From Chitinophagaceae bacterium (lineage in GTDB: Bacteria > Bacteroidota > Bacteroidia > Chitinophagales > Chitinophagaceae), in the NCBI GenBank assembly GCA_014379785.1, contig JACMLD010000363.1, positions 1 through 11,885 on the forward strand: a stretch of 11,885 nucleotides of DNA, written 5' to 3'. The position numbers and the translations under genes were made by a program. The notes beneath the pieces are model-generated. The model made no database searches and was not told the DNA's origin. It saw nothing but the letters and a program-made list of their open reading frames with translations. This document shows positions 1-6,900 of the stretch, one piece after another (the first letter of the stretch is position 1; each line of letters opens with the position of its first letter).

Positions 1-227
1 AATTTGCAGAATTACTGATAGAAAAAGGCTCCATCGCCGTAAACGGAATCAGCCTGACAGCCTTTAATGTAGGCACCAGTTATTTTTCAGTGGCCATTAT
101 ACCTTACACCTACGAACACACCAATATGAACAGGCTTAAAACGGGCGATACCGTCAACCTCGAGTTTGACATAATTGGCAAATACCTGGTGAGAAGGCTG
201 CAATTGCAGGATCAGAAGTCTAAATAA
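1..227 (+). CDS. ribE: Riboflavin synthase alpha chain, C-terminal fragment (5' end outside window)
   Basis: The reading frame is open from base 3 to the TAA at 225-227, giving 74 residues. Riboflavin synthase dismutates two 6,7-dimethyl-8-ribityllumazines into riboflavin in the cytoplasm. The fragment covers most of the second lumazine-binding barrel. It shows the characteristic KGSIAVNGISLT segment (residues about 8-19 of the fragment), a F-S-V-A-I-I-P-Y-T strand, R-L-K-T-G-D-T-V-N-L-E, and the closing D-I-I-G-K-Y helix start. The N-terminal barrel and start codon lie outside the window. Its last 8 bases overlap the end of the convergent M1 peptidase gene. No clear terminator is visible downstream, so transcripts would read antisense into that gene unless stopped by another means. 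The family call is firm; the symbol follows common usage (ribC in Bacillus nomenclature). Confidence 0.93.
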   Translation, partial: FAELLIEKGSIAVNGISLTAFNVGTSYFSVAIIPYTYEHTNMNRLKTGDTVNLEFDIIGKYLVRRLQLQDQKSK

Positions 228-2469
228 CAATCTTCCTGGTATACCTGAGCGACTTCCCCCCACGCACATTTAATATATAAACTCCCCTCGGCAGACCGGA
301 AACATTAAAAGGAATCAGTTCATCACGCCCTGGAGTATCGACCGTCCTGCTGCGCAACAACTGACCATGTACATTATATAATCGCAACACCGCCGTCTTT
401 TCTGCCGGCGCCCGCAGCGATACATAAAACCGATCACCAACAACAGGTGTAGGAAACACAGTAACATCATTGACAAGATCCGGAGCAGGGATCGCAACAA
501 TTTTATAAGTCAGCGGCATCAGGCAACTCGCACCAGATCCCGTCACTTCTTTTACTTCGAAACCCGGACTAAACCATGTCCGCACTGCATACCGGAGATT
601 TTTAATCTCTATGGTCGTATCCTTACTCACTCCTTTAATCAATATGCGAAAGGGAATATTTTCTGCAACAGGTGAAGCACCCATATTCGTCTGTACCACA
701 TGCAGATGGACCCATCCATTGGCACTCTGCGTCCACTCCACTTCATAAACCGGCAATAGATGATTTCCCACAACAAGTGCAGCACATCCTGTCTTCACCG
801 CGCTTTTTGAACCCGCCAATATCCAGCGGTCAGGATCAATGATCACCGTATCCACAGCAAAGTCCAGTGTGCTCAGAAAAGATTGATTGTTTTCAAGATG
901 ATCAAACACGATAACCGTATCTCTTCCAACTCCGCGTATGTATATCGGCACGGGCATATCAAAAAAAGCAACCGAAGGATGCGAGCTGGTCTGACCGATT
1001 TTTATGTGAAAGCGATTGCCGGCATCCTGCGACCAACTTGCCTGGTACGAAGGATAACCTTCGCCAAGACACCATTTCTGAAAAAAGCTGGTTAAGTTTT
1101 TTCCGCTTACCTGCTCCAGGTTTCTCTGCAAATCTGCTGTCCGCGCGGTTCCATACTTTAGCAAAGGATCATTGAGATAGGTACGCATACCCCTGTAAAA
1201 CATACTGTCTCCCAGTTTCCACCGCAGCATATGTGCCAGGTAAGCGCCTTTGTGATAAGTCAACCTGTTGTCAAAAATCCGATTCGGACTGCTCGTATCA
1301 TAGACAAACACAGATCCTCCGGGAACAGAAATAATATCGTTTGTAATATTGAATAAGTTGTTTCGGAACTCTGCCGAATCATTGTGCAGGAAATCAGAAT
1401 AAGTGGCAAAGCCTTCATTGAGCCATATATCCTGCCAGCTCTCGCAGGTAACCATATCACCAAACCACTGATGCGCCAGCTCATGCCTGATGAGACTCGC
1501 ATGCGGCCAGTTGATAAAACTATTGGTCTGATGCTCCATCCCCCCACCTACATTCCACTGTGTGTGACCATATTTCTCTTTGTGAAAAGGATAAGGACCA
1601 AACCGGCTTCCCATCAGATCCATAGATGATTTGGTAAAAGGACGCTGTATGTCGAACACCGCCTGGTGTTCCGGATAAGTATAATCAATGATAGGTACCT
1701 GAATGCCACTGACGAGCACCGAGTCGCGCGAGATCACATAATTACTCACAGCGATTGCTACCAGATACGACGAAACAGGATACCGGTGTTTCCAAAAACT
1801 TTTTTTGATCCCACCACTTACCGACTCCGACAGCAACACACCAATCGATGCAGCCTGGTATGCCGAAGGATTCGATAAAATGATATCGACAGAATCTGCT
1901 TTGTCAGCCGGATCATTTTTGCACGGCCACCAGTCCTTTGAACCATAGGGTTCCGACAATGTCCACAACAAAGGCACACCACTGTGCGCACCAATTCCAA
2001 ATCCACCGCCAATGACCGGCACACCCTGATAAAAAACCGTAACGGAATCGAATTTATTCGCTGGCAGCTGTGTGCCAAAATTGATTTTCAATCCATGCCC
2101 GGGAAGTACCGCAAACCCGATTGTCTGCCCATTTCTTTTGATGCTGTCTACCACCATATTGTTGTTCAGATCAAACACTATGGTGTCAGTGGCAGCCGCA
2201 GTTGTAAAATAGGTGGTTACATTGCCCCTGATATACCGGATACCCGGATCCACCTCCCAAACACACCGGTAATATTTCACATCGAAATTTGCTGAAGCAA
2301 GGCTTCCCGCACCCTGCGCGCCAGCGGGACCGGTAACGTCCCGGTAACGGGCCATCTCCATTTTTGAGATATCTTCTGTCCGGAAATTTCTGACTGAACT
2401 ATCTGTCTGAGCCGGCAGCATGGAGTGCAGACCGGAAAGCAATAATAGAAAAATGAAGGTTTTCATCAT
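220..2469 (-). CDS. Secreted M1-family zinc aminopeptidase with T9SS C-terminal sorting domain
   Basis: 749 residues. ATG-ATG start; Met2 at 2466 gives a typical MKTFIFLLLL signal peptide, cut near LPA|Q (residue 20/21). The M1 N-terminal beta domain spans about 60-270. The zinc site is HELAH at 329-333 with the third ligand Glu352 in NEGF, which is exact HEXXH-X18-E spacing. The substrate-amino-binding GxMEN motif reads GGMEH at 309-313, so Asn is replaced by His. Tyr405 in YHKGAY is the likely proton donor by analogy with LTA4 hydrolase. Two homologous beta modules follow (about 475-540 and 575-640). Residues about 669-749 form a type A T9SS sorting domain (VFPTP start, LYNVHGQLL, GLPRGVYIL, basic KIVI end). 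This predicts Sec export followed by T9SS secretion and sortase processing to the surface or medium, where it would trim N-terminal residues from peptides. It is encoded alone, divergent from the membrane protein at 2543. The specific substrate is unknown. Confidence 0.92.
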   Translation of the reverse strand: MMKTFIFLLLLSGLHSMLPAQTDSSVRNFRTEDISKMEMARYRDVTGPAGAQGAGSLASANFDVKYYRCVWEVDPGIRYIRGNVTTYFTTAAATDTIVFDLNNNMVVDSIKRNGQTIGFAVLPGHGLKINFGTQLPANKFDSVTVFYQGVPVIGGGFGIGAHSGVPLLWTLSEPYGSKDWWPCKNDPADKADSVDIILSNPSAYQAASIGVLLSESVSGGIKKSFWKHRYPVSSYLVAIAVSNYVISRDSVLVSGIQVPIIDYTYPEHQAVFDIQRPFTKSSMDLMGSRFGPYPFHKEKYGHTQWNVGGGMEHQTNSFINWPHASLIRHELAHQWFGDMVTCESWQDIWLNEGFATYSDFLHNDSAEFRNNLFNITNDIISVPGGSVFVYDTSSPNRIFDNRLTYHKGAYLAHMLRWKLGDSMFYRGMRTYLNDPLLKYGTARTADLQRNLEQVSGKNLTSFFQKWCLGEGYPSYQASWSQDAGNRFHIKIGQTSSHPSVAFFDMPVPIYIRGVGRDTVIVFDHLENNQSFLSTLDFAVDTVIIDPDRWILAGSKSAVKTGCAALVVGNHLLPVYEVEWTQSANGWVHLHVVQTNMGASPVAENIPFRILIKGVSKDTTIEIKNLRYAVRTWFSPGFEVKEVTGSGASCLMPLTYKIVAIPAPDLVNDVTVFPTPVVGDRFYVSLRAPAEKTAVLRLYNVHGQLLRSRTVDTPGRDELIPFNVSGLPRGVYILNVRGGKSLRYTRKIVI

Positions 2470-2496
2470 AATTACAACGATTTCATCTTCTAAACA

Positions 2497-2528
2497 TTGT
2501 ACCGCGTTTAAGGGTGATGGCTAATTTG
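2497..2528 (+). promoter_or_regulatory. Possible Bacteroidota-type promoter for the membrane protein gene
   Basis: TTG at 2497-2499 followed after 22 bp by TAATTTG at 2522-2528 resembles the phylum's -33 TTG / -7 TAnnTTTG arrangement, although the -7 box has one spacer base instead of two. It ends 14 bp before the ATG at 2543. An alternative near-match (TTATCTTG, 2529-2536) would leave only 6 bp. The whole divergent gap is 73 bp. I saw no good box on the minus strand for the peptidase gene. Weak prediction. Confidence 0.35.
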
Positions 2529-2542
2529 TTATCTTGTGCGCA

Positions 2543-3943
2543 ATGGCCTTTAATAACCGATTCATCAGGCTGGCGGTTTCCTCAATCGCGATTCTTCTAG
2601 TTTTCTGGGTCTATAATCCCTTCAGCCTTTATTTTGTAAACGACGACTATCTGCACATCCCCCGCAGCGCATTGGGAGAGTTTGGACAAAGCTACCTCTT
2701 CCGACCGGTTTCTGAATTTTCCCTATGGCTTGACCACCGGCTCTGGGGGAAATATGCCCCTGGCTACCATATCAGCAATCTCCTGTTTCATCTCTGCGCT
2801 TCGTTATTTTTGTTCAGGTTCGTCAGGCTGGCTCTCTCCCGCCTGTTTCCATATACGGAGAATCAGAGCAGCCTGGCTACGCTCAGCGCAGTATTATTTC
2901 TGATATATCCGTCCCACTCCGAATCGGTTTTCTGGATACTCGGCAGGGGGGCCAGCCTTTCTACCTGTTTCACCCTGCTGAGCCTCATATTTTTTATGAA
3001 GTCGGAAGGGAAATGGATCAATACATCACTCTGCCTACTGTTTTTTCTTGTCGCGATGTTTACCTATGAGATTGGTTTTATCATTCCCTTTCTCATGCTT
3101 ATTCTTATTGTTTTTGAGAAAAAGTCTGCAGGCAAACGCTTTGCCTCCGGCATTGTGGTCTGTGCATTTGTGCTGCTCACAGCCTGCCTGCTCCTGCGTC
3201 AACAGATCAGCGGCAGGATCATCGACGATTATGGGGGTGAAAATATTCTGAATGGAAATTTTTATCAGCTCATCTATAATTTCAATGCGCTGATTGCAAG
3301 GTCGGTCGTACAGCCGCTGTTTTCTTCGAAGTTGTTCGCAACCCTTTACCTGCTTGCGCTCGTAGTCATTGGTTTCATACTTGTGCGATTATACAAAACC
3401 AACAGGCAGTCATTCCGCGCTATCCTTTTGTTCTTGCTCCTCTTCCTCGTTTCACTGCTCCCCGTAATACCCCTGGGAATCGACACACACGATACGGAAG
3501 GCGGGCGATTTCTTTATATGCCTGCAATTTTTTTAATACCATGTCTTGTACTGATCCTTTCTACATTCAGATCTGCCTCTTTGCACACGGGCCTTCTTGC
3601 CGTTTACTTCGCATGCAGTCTGATTTATTTTTCTTTTCATTATAAATCGGCATCAAAGACTGCACGCGAAACCATGCAGTCTATTAACCGGAAGACCTCC
3701 ACCAGGGTAATCTATGCGGTCGATCTCCCGTCTCAAATGAAAGGCGCTTTGATATTCAGAAAAGATTTTGACAAGGCGGTAGACTGGATTTGTCCATCAC
3801 TCAGCCATGACTCCATCGTCATTGTCAGCACAAAAGAAATAGAGCGGTCTCAAACGGTAAAAGAAATTACCGGTTCAGACCGCTCTATAGTGCCAGGAGC
3901 GAAGCCAGCTGACCTTATCTTAAGATGGTCGGATACTCCTTAA
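2543..3943 (+). CDS. Multi-pass membrane protein, GT-C (TMTC-like) glycosyltransferase family
   Basis: 466 residues from ATG 2543. The frame stays open to a TTG at 2534, but that codon overlaps the promoter-like bases and adds only three residues, so ATG is preferred. About 11 hydrophobic segments are visible (about 9-26, 72-95, 108-132, 136-152, 158-177, 178-192, 201-218, 265-284, 291-312, 325-341, 348-366), followed by a soluble C-terminal part of about 100 residues. GT-C signatures are present: an acidic FVNDD motif in the first external loop (Asp34-Asp35), then FRPVS (53-57), GYHISN...H (74-83), and YPSHSESVFWILGRGASLS (122-140). The last is like the HP-H-E-V-W-GR block of TMTC-type O-mannosyltransferases. 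DTEGGRFLYMP (317-327) resembles the family's ERYLY/P segment. GT-C enzymes take sugar from a polyprenyl-phosphate donor outside the inner membrane. Donor and acceptor cannot be read from the sequence, and no TPR repeats follow. Its last codons contain a hairpin that appears to serve the opposite strand. Confidence 0.72.
   Translation: MAFNNRFIRLAVSSIAILLVFWVYNPFSLYFVNDDYLHIPRSALGEFGQSYLFRPVSEFSLWLDHRLWGKYAPGYHISNLLFHLCASLFLFRFVRLALSRLFPYTENQSSLATLSAVLFLIYPSHSESVFWILGRGASLSTCFTLLSLIFFMKSEGKWINTSLCLLFFLVAMFTYEIGFIIPFLMLILIVFEKKSAGKRFASGIVVCAFVLLTACLLLRQQISGRIIDDYGGENILNGNFYQLIYNFNALIARSVVQPLFSSKLFATLYLLALVVIGFILVRLYKTNRQSFRAILLFLLLFLVSLLPVIPLGIDTHDTEGGRFLYMPAIFLIPCLVLILSTFRSASLHTGLLAVYFACSLIYFSFHYKSASKTARETMQSINRKTSTRVIYAVDLPSQMKGALIFRKDFDKAVDWICPSLSHDSIVIVSTKEIERSQTVKEITGSDRSIVPGAKPADLILRWSDTP
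3831..3888 (-). terminator. Intrinsic terminator of the sortase transcript, inside the convergent gene's coding sequence
   Basis: Bases 3839-3850 pair with 3877-3888 over 12 continuous base pairs (core AGAGCGGTCT / AGACCGCTCT). After single mismatches, 3852-3853 pair with 3874-3875 and 3855-3860 pair with 3867-3872, leaving a 6-nt loop (3861-3866). That is 20 pairs with 2 mismatches. Reading the minus strand, the stem is followed at once by TTTCTTTTG (3839 to 3831), a U-rich tract, as in rho-independent terminators. On the plus strand the bases after the stem are not T-rich, so it is directional. It starts 61 nt past the sortase stop codon and lies within codons of the membrane protein gene (residues IERS...DRSI, about 433-448). 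Confidence 0.75.
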
Positions 3944-3949
3944 AACTTT

Positions 3950-6900
3950 TTATCGCATCAGATACATCTTACCGTATCCTTTGTTGAAATATTTATCGGT
4001 ATCATCACCGCCATCTTTGAATTTCTCCATCTTCTGGCCATTGAGCGTTGTAACGAAACGGTACAGATATACACCGTTTGCAAGACGCTGTCCGAACTGG
4101 TCATTTCCATCCCACTTAAACTCAGTGATATTTCTACCAATATGCAATGGTCCGAGTTCCTGTTTGGTTATCTCTCTCACAATTTTACCGGTGACGGTCA
4201 GAATCTGAATCTTCATATTCTGTGGCACCTCACTACCTGTAATCGTAAATACGAAAGCAGTAGATGTAGTAAACGGATTCGGATAGTTGAGCAGGTTACT
4301 GATCATCGGTTTGCTGATGACCCTGAACGTTACTTTGTATTCGCTCGACCCGGTTTTATTTGAACTTCTGTCCTTACCGCTTACAATCAGTTCATACTCG
4401 TCTCCTTCCGGATTTATTTGTTCCAGGAAAGAAGGATAGAAATCAAGACTGGCTGTGTTGTCGGTACCATTCGCCGCAGGCGTAAACTTGAGCGTATCAC
4501 CATCTATGCGATAGGTTCTTGTAAGGTTGTTGTTGTCCGGGAACCTGATCTGAACCGTCATACCCGCTGTATCATTTAGCAGCATGTATTTCGCTTCATC
4601 CTTCAGCTTGATCTGAATATGCGGACGCGCAGATACGATGTCTCTGTTGAGGATATGAACATTGTCGAAAGTCACATCCAGCAAAGGATTGATATTATCC
4701 GGACGCACATAGAAATTGCGGAACAGGAAGTTATTGAAATGGAACTGCTCCGGCTGATCGTTCTCGGGGTTAAAGTCGAGATACAGGGTGTTCATACCTG
4801 GATAGTCTTTCGTATCAATTTCGTATTCGAAACGGATGGAATCTCCTGCAATAAGCGGTTTCCTTTTCGGTAGTACGATATTGTGAGGAACATTTGCTTT
4901 GTCAAGAACGTACATCTTCATCTTCACGCTGTCGAACGGAGCTGCGCTGATATTTTTGAATGCAATTCCAAAATTGAGTTTCTCTCCAATTTCGAGTGTG
5001 TCCTTTGTCCGGAAGAATATATTCGGGATAAGCGCACCTTCTGGCAATGGATCATAGTCAAGCCTCCAGTACCTCAGCTGGAACGGCGTGAGGTTGACAG
5101 AATCCTGGCTCGTGAGCTTCAATTTTATTCTTGGGTATTGTGTTGAACTCACTGCAGAGATATCAAAATCCTGTTGTGTATTGTCGAGCGTGTAGAGCAC
5201 GGTTTCAGGACCATTGTCCGGCACACCGATGACTTCCACTTTATTCAGGTCTGTAGAACTGGCTTCTGTACTGGTTCCTCTCCAATGTACCTGCTTCCAG
5301 TTTTTAGCCGGACCGAATGCAGGGGAAGTGATGCTGCCTATTGAATCCGGAGTTGCCGCATCGGCCGACAATACAATTTTATCGTAGATACCATCGCTGA
5401 TTTTGAATTTTGGCGGATAGGTTGGATTTCCTTTCTGGTAAACAAATGCATATGCACGTGCGCGGTTGAAAGAATCGACCGGCATTCCCACTCCAAGCAG
5501 ACTATGGTACAGAGATTTGTTTGAACCAAACAGTGTTGTATCGGCCTGCCAGTCCTTTGCATAAGTATTCGAACCTTCATCAGCGTTCGGGATGTTTCTC
5601 ACAACAACATATGCACCTGCAGGAATGCTGTCCATAAATTTCATCATTCTGAAACGGGTATCGGAAGACATCGTACTGAATTCGATATTGTAGCTACGAC
5701 CAAATCCGCAATCCGAGGATCCACTGCCACTGAGGTTAAGGCTGGTACCATCTGGTTTGGTGTTTTTCCATGGCTTGAATGTAATCGGGTCAAATACATG
5801 GAAAATGATCGATGAACCCACGCAGGCACTGATTATATAGGTATCACCATTTACCGATACAGTAAACTCGTTGTCCTCCAGACCGCTGGTTGGATAAATG
5901 GCATTCCTGATATAAATATTGTTATCGATCGGCTGATATTTCCATTGCCTGTCGGCATCGAGAAATACTCTCTCCGATGTTGATTTCAACTGCTGGAAAT
6001 AATGCGACTGATTGAAACCTGCAGACGGAGCGGCATTGAGATAGATAAATGATGTAGTGTTCCATCTGTATTCACCACCCTGACCAGGCACGAATGAAGT
6101 CCTCCAATAATAAACAGTGCTGTCCTGGAAAGTCATTCCCGGATCAAATTCTAGCATACCACCGACTGAGGTCAGTGTCTTGCTGACTTTCAATGGTGAG
6201 TTAAAGGCTTCTGTAGTATCCATTTCAAGCACATACTGTTTCAATCCGCTGAAAGGATTGGCAGTGGATGCGTAAAATTTGGTGTTCTGCTGACTTACAA
6301 TTGAGTAACCGTAAGGGAATGCAGGTCTGGCTTCATCTTCGTAGATGAAAAATTCTTTTGTTACCGTATTGTTTATCTCGGTTTTTTCTGGCACTGCATT
6401 ATCGGCATCGATGGTGATGATGAGTTTGTTGAGTCCTTTGTCCCTCGCGGCCTGAATGGGAACATCAATGCTGATGGAATCAACATTATAAACTCCCCTG
6501 ATTTTTTTGCGGAGCAGCAATCCGGTTGTATTGTCGGGGAACTGTTGTTTTATTTCAATGACAATGGAATCATTTACGGCGCGTCCGATATTGTGCAGCT
6601 TAATACTCGCTTTGAATTTGTCTTCGGCTACTGAGATGAACTGCGGATTGATTTGTACCTGCGGCTCTTCGATCACGTAGTCAGGCAGCGGCTGAAAGTT
6701 GAGTTTCAGCGCTGGATCCCCGTGAAGCGTGATTTCTTCGGCGTGGAGACGGGCATAAAAATCGGATGCACCCGCGATCTGCAGAAGCTGTTGTGCGGCA
6801 TCATGGTTTATTTTTCCAAGCGAAGCACCATAATCTGTTTTTGTACTCAGAGAGTACATATTGTTGATATAGATGTTCAGATAGTTTACAATACCAAAAT

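Noticed and set aside
198..209. Perfect palindrome CTGCAATTGCAG as an operator or terminator
   Set aside because: No loop and no T-tract, inside coding sequence, and of a size expected occasionally by chance in 12 kb.
3944..3949. Terminator in the convergent gap
   Set aside because: Only 6 bp separate the stop codons. The real terminator-like structure lies inside the membrane protein gene.
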